This document shows, piece by piece, positions 1-7,627 of a stretch of 64,000 nt of DNA. The notes under the pieces were generated by a model. The model was given only the letters and a program-made list of their open reading frames with translations, was not told the origin of the DNA and ran no database searches. The stretch covers positions 14,423 to 78,422 of the forward strand of contig CAWDLE010000006.1 in the NCBI GenBank assembly GCA_963803085.1, read 5' to 3'. The stretch comes from JACVRW01 sp963803085. Its GTDB lineage: Bacteria > Actinomycetota > Thermoleophilia > Solirubrobacterales > Thermoleophilaceae. Made by a program: the position numbers and the translations under genes. Numbering within the stretch: the stretch's first letter is position 1; every line of letters starts with the position of its first letter.

Positions 1-114
1 CTCTACCGCGACCTCCCCTTCGAGGGCACGCCCGTGCTCTCGGACGAGGAGTTCGAGCGAGCCTCCGAGGAGATCGAAGCGATCGCCTCGGACGCCGTGC
101 CGGTCCTGGCCTAG
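1..114 (+). CDS. C-terminal end of an unidentified protein (partial)
   Basis: An open frame runs in from the window edge and stops at TAG 112-114. The 37 visible residues are acidic and end in DAVPVLA. They resemble the tail of a soluble enzyme, but no family can be assigned from so little sequence. Codons end almost always in G or C, as in the neighbouring genes. It converges on the hydroxyproline-type operon, with 66 bases between the two stop codons. Confidence 0.5.
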   Translation, partial: LYRDLPFEGTPVLSDEEFERASEEIEAIASDAVPVLA

Positions 115-180
115 CGACGCCCCTCCAACCGGCGCACGCCGCACGGGAGCGGCGCCCGACGTTCCAGCAGGTGATCGAGA

Positions 181-1206
181 TCAAGAAGCGCGCGCCGCGC
201 TGAAGCGGCGCGGGTCGAACGGGGTCATGTCCGGCTCCGGCTGCTCGCCGCAGATCATCTGGGCCAGGAGCCGGCCCGAGATCGGGCCGAGGCAAACGCC
301 CGCGCCCTCGTGGCCGGTGCTGGTCCAGATGCCATCGCGGAGCGGGCCGATGGCGGGCAGGCCGTCGGGTAGCCAGGGCCGGAAGCCGCACCAGCTCCGG
401 GTCACGCGCAGCTCGCGCAGCTTCGGGACGAAGCGGGCCGCGCGCTCCAGCATCGCCTGCGTGATCTCGTCGCGAACCGTCGGCTCGAAGCCCACGCGCT
501 CGCGGCTCGAGCCCACGAGGACCTCGTCGCCGTCGAGCGTCTGCTCGACCACCACGGCGAGTGCCAGCTCCTCGTCGCTCTCCGCGACGGCGTCCATGTA
601 CGCGGCCTCGATCAGCTTGTGGCGAATCAGTCCGCGCGGCGCGGCGAGGGCCATGAGCTGTCCCTTGCGCGGCTCCACCGGCAGGCCGGTCAGCTCGGCT
701 GCCCATGGGCCAGTGGCCAGGACAACGTGCTCGCAGGCGAGCCGCTCACCGTTGGCGAGCGTGACTGCTCCACGCTCGACTGAGCTGACAGCGGCGACCT
801 CGCGCACCGGCACCTCCGCAGCCAGCGCGCGCGTTAGGCCGACCGGGTCCACCTGGAGGTCATCGGCATCGCGCAGCACCCGAACGCCGGCCGCGAGCTC
901 GGGCTCGAGCTCCGGCGCGGGCGTCCCATCCCTGTGATCGAGCAGCAGCGCGCCCTTGCGGGCGACGCGCGCTGCCGGAAAGCGCTCCCCCAGCTCGAGC
1001 CAGAGCTCGCGACCGACAAGAGCCAGGTCGCGCTCGGGCCCGGGGGGTTTGTCACACACGAGCACGTTGCCCTCCCCGACCCCGGTCGTGCCGCCCGAGA
1101 CCGCACCACGGTCCAGCAGCAGCACCTCCATGCCGCGCTCGTGTAGGAAGTACGCCGCCGCGGCGCCGCAGATTCCCGCGCCGACGACGATCGCGTCAGC
1201 CGACAC
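181..1206 (-). CDS. FAD-dependent D-amino-acid/hydroxyproline oxidase
   Basis: A 341-residue DAO-superfamily flavoprotein. The N-terminal Rossmann motif GAGICG (residues 9-14) binds FAD, and a typical DAO C-terminal segment (STGHEGAGVCLGP) is present. It is the last gene of a three-gene operon and its start overlaps the end of the epimerase gene by 11 bases. In that context the likely role is oxidation of cis-4-hydroxy-D-proline to 1-pyrroline-4-hydroxy-2-carboxylate, the step after epimerization. The fold is clear; the substrate is inferred from the neighbours. Sarcosine, glycine or another D-amino acid remains possible. Confidence 0.8.
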   Translation of the reverse strand: MSADAIVVGAGICGAAAAYFLHERGMEVLLLDRGAVSGGTTGVGEGNVLVCDKPPGPERDLALVGRELWLELGERFPAARVARKGALLLDHRDGTPAPELEPELAAGVRVLRDADDLQVDPVGLTRALAAEVPVREVAAVSSVERGAVTLANGERLACEHVVLATGPWAAELTGLPVEPRKGQLMALAAPRGLIRHKLIEAAYMDAVAESDEELALAVVVEQTLDGDEVLVGSSRERVGFEPTVRDEITQAMLERAARFVPKLRELRVTRSWCGFRPWLPDGLPAIGPLRDGIWTSTGHEGAGVCLGPISGRLLAQMICGEQPEPDMTPFDPRRFSAARAS

Positions 1207-2176
1207 GGAAGCCGTGCGGGAACGGATCCTCGGGATCGAGCAGGTACTGCCCCATGCCGGTGATCCAGGCGCGGCCGGTGATCTCCGGCACAGCGGCGGG
1301 CCGCCCGCCCACGGTCGTCTCCTCGAGCAGGCGGCCGGTGAAGCGGGTGCCGATGATTCCCTCGTTCACGAACGGGGCACCGAGCGCCAGCTCTCCGCGG
1401 GTCCAGAGCTGCGCCATCCGGGCGCTCGTGCCGGTGCCGCACGGCGAGCGGTCGACCCAGCCGGGATGGATCGCGGTGGCGGAACGGCTGTCGGCGCCGT
1501 CCACGCCGGGCGCAGTCCAGACCACGTGGCGACAGCCGCGGATGTCCGGATCCTCGGGGTGCACGGGCTCGTCCACCGCGGCCATCAACGCGAGCCCGGC
1601 CTCCACGAGCTCCTCCGCCTGCTCGGGCCGCACCTCGAGGCCGGCCGAGGCAGCGTCGGCGATCGCGTAGAAGTTGCCGCCGTAGGCCATGTCGTAACGC
1701 ACGCCGGCGGCCTCGGCGTCGGTGGCGTGCAGGAACGACGGCACGTTGCGCAGGCTCACCGATCTCGCGCGGCCGTCCTCCACCTGCACGCGCGCCTCGA
1801 CCAGCCCGGCGGGCACGTCGAGGCGGACCACCGTCTCCGGCTCGCGGACCTCCACCATGCCGGTCTCCACGAGCACCGTGGCCACGCCGATCGTGCCATG
1901 GCCGCACATCGGCAGGCAGCCGCTCACCTCGATGTAGACGACGCCCCAGTCGGCGTCGTCGCGACACGGCGGCTGGAGGATCGCGCCCGACATCGCGCCG
2001 TGGCCGCGCGGCTCGTGCATCAGCAGCGTGCGGATCCAGTCGCGCTCGCGCTCGAAGCGGAGCTTGCGCTCGAGCATCGTGTCGCCGGGGAGCACGCCGA
2101 CGCCGCCGGTGATCACGCGCGTGGGCATTCCCTCGGTGTGGGAGTCGACGGCCTGGAAGACGCGACTGGCGCGCAT
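1196..2176 (-). CDS. 4-hydroxyproline 2-epimerase / proline racemase family
   Basis: A 326-residue proline racemase-family enzyme. Both catalytic cysteines are present: Cys91 in MCGHGTIG and Cys246 in SPCGTGTS. This is the two-cysteine pattern of true racemases/epimerases, not the Cys/Thr pattern of trans-3-hydroxyproline dehydratases. With a DapA-type lyase upstream and a DAO-type oxidase downstream, the most likely reaction is trans-4-hydroxy-L-proline to cis-4-hydroxy-D-proline. The ATG shares one base with the stop of the upstream gene (TGATG), which implies translational coupling. Proline racemase activity cannot be excluded by sequence alone. Confidence 0.87.
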   Translation of the reverse strand: MRASRVFQAVDSHTEGMPTRVITGGVGVLPGDTMLERKLRFERERDWIRTLLMHEPRGHGAMSGAILQPPCRDDADWGVVYIEVSGCLPMCGHGTIGVATVLVETGMVEVREPETVVRLDVPAGLVEARVQVEDGRARSVSLRNVPSFLHATDAEAAGVRYDMAYGGNFYAIADAASAGLEVRPEQAEELVEAGLALMAAVDEPVHPEDPDIRGCRHVVWTAPGVDGADSRSATAIHPGWVDRSPCGTGTSARMAQLWTRGELALGAPFVNEGIIGTRFTGRLLEETTVGGRPAAVPEITGRAWITGMGQYLLDPEDPFPHGFRVG

Positions 2177-3060
2177 CAGCGCTGGATCGCCGCGGGCTCC
2201 AGGGCGGCGACCGCGGCGCGAACCGTCTCCTGCTCGTCCGCGGTGAGTGGCAGGCGCGGCGGGCGGGTGGGGCCGCCGTGGCTGCCGGTCAGGTCGAGCG
2301 CGGCCTTGAAGTACTGGACGAGCTTCGGCGTCATGTCGAGGCGCGCCAGCGGCAGCAGGCGGGTGTGGCAGGCGCGGGCCGCCTCGAGGTCGCCATCCGC
2401 GACCAGTGACTCGAGCTCGACGCAGAGCTCAGGCGCCACGTTGGCCACGCCGGACACCCAGCCGACCGCGCCCGCGGCATAGCCCTCGAGTGCCCAGTCG
2501 TCGCCTCCCACCAGGACCTCGAGGCGGTCGCCGGCCAGCTCGATGAGGTGCGCGATCCGGCGGGCGTCGCCCGAGCACTCCTTCACCGCGACGATGCGCT
2601 CGTGGCGCTCGGCGAGCCGGACAATCGTCTCGGGGAGCAGATCCTGGCGAGCGGCCTCCGGGTTGTTGTAGAGCATCACCGGAAGGTCGGTGGCAGAGGT
2701 CACGGCGGCGAAGTGCGCGTCCAGCTCGCGCTCGTCGGCGACGTAGGTCGTGGGCGGCAGGCACATCACCCCGGTCGCGCCGAGCGCCGCGGCGGTCTCG
2801 GCGCGGGTGGCGGCACTCGAGCCGTCGGGTGACGAGATCCCCACAGTCACGCGGGCGCCGCTGGCGATCGCCGTTTCGATCACGACGCGCCGCTCGTCAT
2901 CTGAAAGGGCGCCGGCCTCACCCATCGTCCCGCAGACCACCACGTCCCGGATGCCGCGCTCCACGAGTTCGCGCGCGTTTGCGGCGAGCCGCTCGGGCGC
3001 CAGCGACAGGTCGTCCTGGAACGGGGTGAGAAGGGCGGGGATGACCGAACGGAACGTCAT
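2176..3060 (-). CDS. DapA-family lyase, likely pyrroline-4-hydroxy-2-carboxylate deaminase
   Basis: A 294-residue class I aldolase of the DHDPS/NAL family. The Schiff-base lysine is Lys160 in IVAVKECSGD, the catalytic tyrosine is Tyr131 in VMLYNNPE, and the pyruvate-binding turn is GTMGEAG (44-50). It heads the operon with the epimerase and the oxidase. By analogy with bacterial hydroxyproline pathways it probably deaminates 1-pyrroline-4-hydroxy-2-carboxylate to 2-oxoglutarate semialdehyde. A sugar-acid aldolase or dihydrodipicolinate synthase role is the alternative. No semialdehyde dehydrogenase is visible nearby. Confidence 0.8.
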   Translation of the reverse strand: MTFRSVIPALLTPFQDDLSLAPERLAANARELVERGIRDVVVCGTMGEAGALSDDERRVVIETAIASGARVTVGISSPDGSSAATRAETAAALGATGVMCLPPTTYVADERELDAHFAAVTSATDLPVMLYNNPEAARQDLLPETIVRLAERHERIVAVKECSGDARRIAHLIELAGDRLEVLVGGDDWALEGYAAGAVGWVSGVANVAPELCVELESLVADGDLEAARACHTRLLPLARLDMTPKLVQYFKAALDLTGSHGGPTRPPRLPLTADEQETVRAAVAALEPAAIQR

Positions 3061-3087
3061 TGGGCGCTCGGCCGCGAGCGTAGCGCG

Positions 3088-4248
3088 CTAGCCCGGGCAG
3101 CACCAGCCGGCCAGGCGCGGGAAGCCGCCGGCGGCACCAAGCTCGGCGGTCACGCCGCTCAGCGCCCTGCGCACGTGGCCGTTCGGGCCGAGCAGCAGCC
3201 ACTGGTCGGCGTCGCGCCAGGCGAGCAGCAGGCGGCGGCCGTCGCGCGACCAGGCGAGGCCATCCACGTCGCCCTGGAAGAGCTGCTTCGGCGAGCCTGT
3301 GGCTGCCAGTGGGACGTCGAGCACGCGCGTGCCGCTCGCGCCCGCCACCACCACGGCCGCCCGTCTACCCGAGGGATGCAGCGCGATCTGGCGGGCACGG
3401 CCCGGAAGCTCCACGGTGCGTAGGACGCGACCGTTTGCGTCGAGCAGCGTGACCGCCCGGGCCGAAAGGGCCGCGAGGCGCCGACCGTCGCGTGACCAGG
3501 CGAGCTGCCGCATCCGCCCGAGCTCCGCGCTCGTGGCGGCCCGCCAGAGCGTCGCGCGGGCGTCCACGTCCACAGCCTCGAGCCCGCCACGCTCGCGCGC
3601 GTAGACGAGCACGTGGCCGGCGTTCGGTCGCCATGCCGGGGTCACGGGCGCGGCGTGGCTGCGCAGCGGTCCGTCGCCCGTGCCGTCGCCGGCCACGGTC
3701 CGCAGAGCGCCGCGCTCGAGGTACGCCACCACGAAACCGTCGCCAGTGCTCCACGCGGGGTGATGGACGCGCCCGGGCCTCGTGACCGACCACTGCTGGG
3801 TCCTCCCGGCCGCACTCACAGCGACCAGTCGCCGACCGTCAACTCCCACCACGTTCAAGCCGTGCGGTGACCAGCCCGCGTCGGAGAACGAGCCGAGCCT
3901 GCGGGATCCGTCGGCATGCACGGCGTAGGCGCCGGAGCGGGAGATGGCGAGCACGGACGCTCCCTGCGGAAGGCCCGCGAAGGCCGGCCGCGCCGACTCG
4001 CCCCGGTCCGCGAAGCGATCGCCGATCCAGTCGCCCACCTCGGCGCCCGCGGGCGTGAGCGCCGCGACGAGGCCCACGCACAGGGCCGCCGCCACGAGCG
4101 CGAGCCGGAGCGCCATGCGCCGCGGCCGCCGCGAGCGTCGTGCGGGCGTCTGCGCCGCGAGCGCCGCCTCCACGACGGACCAGCTGCGCGCGGCCGCCTC
4201 GGCCTCGCCCGGCAGCGGCTGCTCGCGGATGCGATCGCGCACGGTCAC
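3088..4248 (-). CDS. Membrane-anchored beta-propeller protein, putative anti-sigma partner
   Basis: A 386-residue protein. A short cytoplasmic N-terminus (about 1-45) is followed by a basic stretch and one transmembrane helix (about 45-68, LRLALVAAALCVGLVAAL). The remaining ~310 residues contain repeated units of the type W-S-x-D-G-R-R-L, as in TolB/WD40-like propellers. Its start overlaps the sigma-factor stop by four bases, so the two are co-translated. Sigma factors paired with a single-span membrane protein usually face an anti-sigma factor, so the cytoplasmic segment may bind the sigma factor. That is inference; no zinc-finger anti-sigma motif is visible. Confidence 0.7.
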   Translation of the reverse strand: MTVRDRIREQPLPGEAEAAARSWSVVEAALAAQTPARRSRRPRRMALRLALVAAALCVGLVAALTPAGAEVGDWIGDRFADRGESARPAFAGLPQGASVLAISRSGAYAVHADGSRRLGSFSDAGWSPHGLNVVGVDGRRLVAVSAAGRTQQWSVTRPGRVHHPAWSTGDGFVVAYLERGALRTVAGDGTGDGPLRSHAAPVTPAWRPNAGHVLVYARERGGLEAVDVDARATLWRAATSAELGRMRQLAWSRDGRRLAALSARAVTLLDANGRVLRTVELPGRARQIALHPSGRRAAVVVAGASGTRVLDVPLAATGSPKQLFQGDVDGLAWSRDGRRLLLAWRDADQWLLLGPNGHVRRALSGVTAELGAAGGFPRLAGWCCPG

Positions 4249-4883
4249 TGCTCGAGCACCTCACCGAGCTGGTCGAGCGCCCGGCGCAGGCGCGAGTTCA
4301 CGGTCCCGCGCGGCATGTCGAGCGCGCGGGCGATCTCGCCCGGCGTGTAGTCGAACAGGAAGCGCAGCGCGACGACGGCGCGGTGCTCGGGGCTCAGCTC
4401 GCGCATGGCGGCCACCACATCGTCGGACAGCGGCGCGCCGGGCGGATCGGCCGGTGCCTCGGCGGAGTCGGCGGCTGCCGCGTCCACCTCGCGGCGCAGC
4501 GAGCGCGAGCGCGTCACGTCGATGGCGCGGTTCACCACGATCCGGTGCATCCACGGGCCGAAGGGGCGACGCCGGTCGAAACGGTCGATCGCCCGGATCG
4601 CGGCGAGGAAGGCCTCCTGCGCGATGTCCTCCGCGGCCGCGGCATCGTGGACAACGAGATAGGCGGCCCGGTACGCGCGCGGCCACTCGCGCCTGAACAG
4701 CTCCTCGAGCGCCTCCGCCGAGCCGCGCTGCACATCGCGGACGAGGCGCCGCTCCCGCAGCCGTTCGACCGCGTCACCACCACCCGCCCGCGCAAGCAGC
4801 GACGAGCGGCCCGCAACAGCGGGCACGAAGGCCGCTGGCCCGTCGCCGGTCATGGCTGCAGCAGAGCTTCTCACGCGAGGCAC
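4245..4883 (-). CDS. ECF-family RNA polymerase sigma factor
   Basis: A 212-residue sigma-70 family member. Region 2 (about residues 58-125) contains EDIAQEAFLAAIRAI and the -10 recognition segment PFGPWMHRIVVNRAID. Region 4 (about 155-210) has SPEHRAVVALRF and the helix-turn-helix YTPGEIARALDMPRGTVNSRL. The N-terminal ~35 residues are atypical, and Met11 is an alternative start to the GTG used here. It is followed with a four-base overlap by a membrane-anchored propeller protein. Its regulon is unknown. Confidence 0.88.
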   Translation of the reverse strand: MPRVRSSAAAMTGDGPAAFVPAVAGRSSLLARAGGGDAVERLRERRLVRDVQRGSAEALEELFRREWPRAYRAAYLVVHDAAAAEDIAQEAFLAAIRAIDRFDRRRPFGPWMHRIVVNRAIDVTRSRSLRREVDAAAADSAEAPADPPGAPLSDDVVAAMRELSPEHRAVVALRFLFDYTPGEIARALDMPRGTVNSRLRRALDQLGEVLEQ

Positions 4884-4917
4884 CCGTCTAGATACGGCCC
4901 CGCACGCCCCAGAGGTC

Positions 4918-4952
4918 CCAACCCTGAAGGGGTCTGACCCCTTGAGGGTTGG
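4918..4952. repeat. REP-like palindrome, copy 1
   Basis: A 35-base odd-centred palindrome. Each 17-base arm reads CCAACCCT-x-AAGGGGTC with one mismatch (the x), around a central T. A second copy lies at 5827-5861. The GGGGTC-n-GACCCC core resembles dispersed palindromes seen in many bacterial genomes. It lies between the sigma-factor start and the glycosylase stop and could fold into a strong hairpin. Confidence 0.8.
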
Positions 4953-4970
4953 ACGCTGGAGGTAGCCGCG

Positions 4971-5627
4971 CTATAGCTGCTCGCGCGATCCTTCGTCGTA
5001 CGCGGACGCGAACAGGTAGCTCACCGCGAGGCTCCGATACGGTCGCCAGCGCTCCGCGACCTCGACCATCTCGTCCTCCGTCGGGAGGTGGTCGAAGCCG
5101 TACGCGCGCTCGACCGCGCGCCGTAATGCGAGGTCGCCGGAGAGGAGCACGTCGGGCCGATCGAGTGCCACGATCAGGAAGCCGTGCGCCGTCCACGGCC
5201 CGATTCCCGGCACCTCGGTCAGGGCCGCCTCGACCTCGTCGTCCGTCATCCGCGACAGTGCCTCGTCGCTCAGGCGCCCGTCGACGAAGCGCTCCGCGAG
5301 CTCGCGCAGCGTCGCAGCCTTTCGATTCGACATGCCGCTGGCGCGGAGCTCCTGCGGGTCAGTCGCGAGGAGCTCAGCCGGTGACGGCAGACGTCCTTCG
5401 AAACGTTCCTCGAGCCGGGACAGGATCGCCCGTGTCGCACTGACGGACAGCTGCTGGCCGAGCACCTGGAATACGAGCGTTCCGAATGCATCGAGCGGCG
5501 GAAGCTCGTCGAGCCATGCGCGCGGATGGAAGTCCGGATGCGCATCGATCACGCGCGCGAGAACCGGATCGGCGTTCCCGAGAAACTTCAGAGCCTTGGG
5601 GTCGGCGACACTTACCGGTTCGGTCAT
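4971..5627 (-). CDS. DNA-3-methyladenine glycosylase II (AlkA-like, HhH-GPD)
   Basis: A 218-residue base-excision glycosylase that removes alkylated bases. The helix-hairpin-helix is visible as LTEVPGIGPWTAHGFL, followed by the catalytic-aspartate segment LLSGDLALRRAVERAYG. The length fits the short AlkA/Mag1 class without the N-terminal extension. The frame stays open far upstream, but that part reads the antisense of the metallopeptidase gene. The ATG at 5625-5627, which overlaps the stop of the upstream small ORF by four bases, is the sensible start. The gene is bracketed by the two REP-like palindromes. Confidence 0.85.
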   Translation of the reverse strand: MTEPVSVADPKALKFLGNADPVLARVIDAHPDFHPRAWLDELPPLDAFGTLVFQVLGQQLSVSATRAILSRLEERFEGRLPSPAELLATDPQELRASGMSNRKAATLRELAERFVDGRLSDEALSRMTDDEVEAALTEVPGIGPWTAHGFLIVALDRPDVLLSGDLALRRAVERAYGFDHLPTEDEMVEVAERWRPYRSLAVSYLFASAYDEGSREQL

Positions 5628-5830
5628 TGCTGGAGCAAGCGTTCGGTGAGCACAATCTGAAGGACTTCCTCCACCGTGTCCAGCCGAGCCCAGTCGATCA
5701 CCACCAGCCCCGCGTTCTGCGGCGTGATGAGATGGTCGGCGATCGGGTTGCGTGTCGCAAGCTCGACGTGAAGTCCCGCACGCAGCTTGCGCGCCGAAAG
5801 CTCTAGGACGCGGAGAACCAGCCCCGCCAA
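5624..5830 (-). CDS. Small ORF upstream of alkA-like gene, unknown
   Basis: A 68-residue frame whose stop overlaps the glycosylase start by four bases (ATGA). It has ordinary amino-acid composition (AGLVVIDWARLDTVEEVLQIV) and is not arginine-rich like antisense shadows, so it looks genuinely coding. Its only upstream start is a TTG touching the second palindrome. It may therefore be an intact small protein or the 3' remnant of a longer gene cut when the palindrome arrived. No family was recognised. Confidence 0.45.
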   Translation of the reverse strand: MAGLVLRVLELSARKLRAGLHVELATRNPIADHLITPQNAGLVVIDWARLDTVEEVLQIVLTERLLQQ

Positions 5831-5861
5831 CCCTCAAGGGGTCAGACCCCTTGAGGGTTTG
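5827..5861. repeat. REP-like palindrome, copy 2
   Basis: Positions 5829-5859 form a perfect 31-base palindrome with 15-base arms (AACCCTCAAGGGGTC) around a central A. It has the same sequence family as the copy at 4918-4952. It sits four bases upstream of the -10 box of the metallopeptidase gene (TATGGT 5865-5870), so it replaces whatever -35 region that promoter had. Confidence 0.85.
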
Positions 5862-5876
5862 ACGTATGGTCCGCTC

Positions 5877-6632
5877 GTGCCCTGGGAGGAGTCGCATTCG
5901 CCGACGTTCTCGGCTCGCCATGACTCGTCGCAGCGAGCCGAGGCCGCCGCCGTGCTCGAGTCGCTCGAGGCGTTCCGGGGGGAGGTGGCGGGGCTGTTCG
6001 AGCACGTGCCCGGCGACATCGCTGTGGTGCTTCACCCGCGCGCCGCCGCGCTCGCTCTCGCGCATCCCTGGCTTCCGCTCGCGCGCAGCGTCGCGGCGCC
6101 CGCCAGTCGCCGCTACTTCGCGGGCTGGTTCACCGAGACGGACATCCACGTGCTCTCCTCCCCCGCGCTCGAGCGGCGCGCCTCGAAGGTCCCGGGCTCG
6201 CGGGAGGCTCTGCTCCTGTCGCCGCTCCACGAGTACTCCCACCTGGTGATCGGGGCGAACAATCCCGACCTGCCGCCGCCGTTCTCGCCCGCCGCGTTCA
6301 GGCGCTACGTGCGCTGGGCCTGGCTGTGCGAGGGAGGCGCCGTCTGGCTGTCCGGTCAAACCCCCTACCTGCGAGCGGCGGTCATGCGCCGGCTGCGCGA
6401 GGGCGGGCGGCCGGAGTTCCCGCCATCGGCTCGCGACGCCATGCTGCTCGGCGGCACCATCTTCAGCATGCTCGAGCGCGAGGGCGGCCCGGCCGCCGCG
6501 GTGGCGCTCGCCATGAGCGCGCTGGACGAGCGCGGGGCCCGCGCGGTGCTCGTGGACGTGTTCGGGCGCCCGCTGGCGGGCGTGGAGCGCGACTGGCGCG
6601 CGGAGCTCGACTCCCTCTCAGCCGCTGCCTGA
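5877..6632 (+). CDS. Putative zinc metallopeptidase (HEXXH)
   Basis: A 251-residue protein with HEYSH at residues 118-122, a zinc-binding HEXXH signature. Glu152 in CEGGAVWLSG is a good candidate for the third ligand, as in gluzincin-type peptidases. There is no signal peptide, so it is probably cytoplasmic. The GTG start at 5877 was chosen because TATGGT (5865-5870) lies six bases before it; the longer frame would read through the palindrome. Its last 15 bases overlap the end of the convergent GGDEF gene. The family assignment rests on the motif only. Confidence 0.65.
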   Translation: MPWEESHSPTFSARHDSSQRAEAAAVLESLEAFRGEVAGLFEHVPGDIAVVLHPRAAALALAHPWLPLARSVAAPASRRYFAGWFTETDIHVLSSPALERRASKVPGSREALLLSPLHEYSHLVIGANNPDLPPPFSPAAFRRYVRWAWLCEGGAVWLSGQTPYLRAAVMRRLREGGRPEFPPSARDAMLLGGTIFSMLEREGGPAAAVALAMSALDERGARAVLVDVFGRPLAGVERDWRAELDSLSAAA

Positions 6633-7625
6633 CGACGCATCGTTTGGGCGGGCGCCGCCCCACGCGGCCCCACCCTCCGCGGCCGCGGGCAGAGCGGACG
6701 CCTGTACCGCGGTGCCGCGCAGGCCCGAGTGCTTGCCGTGGAGCAGCGCGCGGTCCGCGCGGCCGATCAGCTCGGAGGGCGAGTCCCCGGTCCGCCACTC
6801 GGCCACACCGGCCGTGGCGGCCGTGGCATCTCCGGCCGCGCCGAGCGTGCCGAGCGCGCGTTCGATCGCCTCCACCCCGCGCCGCGCGACCTCGGTGGCC
6901 GTGGCCTCGTCGGCGTCCATCGCGATCACCGCGAACTCGTCGCCGCCGTAGCGCGCCACGAGGTCGTAGGCGCGCACGCTCTCCCGCAGGGACTCACCCA
7001 CCTGTCTCAGCACCTCGTCGCCCGCGAGGTGGCCGTGCCGTTCGTTCACCTGCTTGAACTCGTCGAGATCGACGATCACGAGCGAGAGCGCGTGACCCTT
7101 GCGCCGGCAGCGCTCGATCTCCCGGCCGAGAGCGTCGTGCATCGCCGAGTGGTTGAGGCAGCCCGTCAGGGCATCGGTGCGAGCCGCGAGCGCAAGGCCA
7201 GCGTGCGCGCTGGCGTTTCGGCAGGCCGCGGCCGCCAGCTCTCCGAACGCGTCAAGCAGCTCCAGGTCGTCCTTCGAAACGGCCTCATCCCGCTCGAAGC
7301 CCACGGCAAGGACACCGCGCAGCCGGCCATCCCAGCGCAGCGGAATCGCGGCGGCGCCGTCCCCTGCCAGCGCCTCGTCGCGCTCCGCGACCTCACCCAC
7401 CAGTCCCTTGCCCAGCTCCACCCGCTCCCCGATCCGCTCGGCGGGCCGGCCGTAGGCGGCCTCGGTCCGCAGTCCGTCAGCCGTACTCCCGAGGAACACG
7501 CTCGCGGTTTCCGCGCCGAGCAGAAGAGCCGCCTCCTCGCACACGCGCAGCGATACCTGGCTCGGGTCCAGGCTCTGGTTCAGGTGGCGCACCGCATTCA
7601 GGAGGCGCGACGCGCTCTCCGCCAC
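6618..7625 (-). CDS. Diguanylate cyclase with GAF domain
   Basis: A 335-residue protein. A GAF sensor domain covers about residues 5-140 (ETASVFLG, GKGLVGEVAER) and a GGDEF domain covers about 148-300. The catalytic signature YGGDEF is intact (GGDEF 227-231). An inhibitory RxxD I-site (Arg218-Asp221) lies five residues upstream, which suggests product feedback. It makes cyclic di-GMP from two GTP in the cytoplasm. It starts two bases after the stop of the acyl-CoA dehydrogenase gene and is probably transcribed with it. The last ~35 residues are low complexity. Confidence 0.92.
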   Translation of the reverse strand: MAESASRLLNAVRHLNQSLDPSQVSLRVCEEAALLLGAETASVFLGSTADGLRTEAAYGRPAERIGERVELGKGLVGEVAERDEALAGDGAAAIPLRWDGRLRGVLAVGFERDEAVSKDDLELLDAFGELAAAACRNASAHAGLALAARTDALTGCLNHSAMHDALGREIERCRRKGHALSLVIVDLDEFKQVNERHGHLAGDEVLRQVGESLRESVRAYDLVARYGGDEFAVIAMDADEATATEVARRGVEAIERALGTLGAAGDATAATAGVAEWRTGDSPSELIGRADRALLHGKHSGLRGTAVQASALPAAAEGGAAWGGARPNDASSGSG

Positions 7626-7627
7626 GG

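Noticed and set aside
956..2482. 508-residue plus-strand open frame
   Set aside because: It lies opposite the epimerase and lyase genes, is His/Arg/Ala-rich and has no recognisable domain; a shadow of GC-rich coding DNA.
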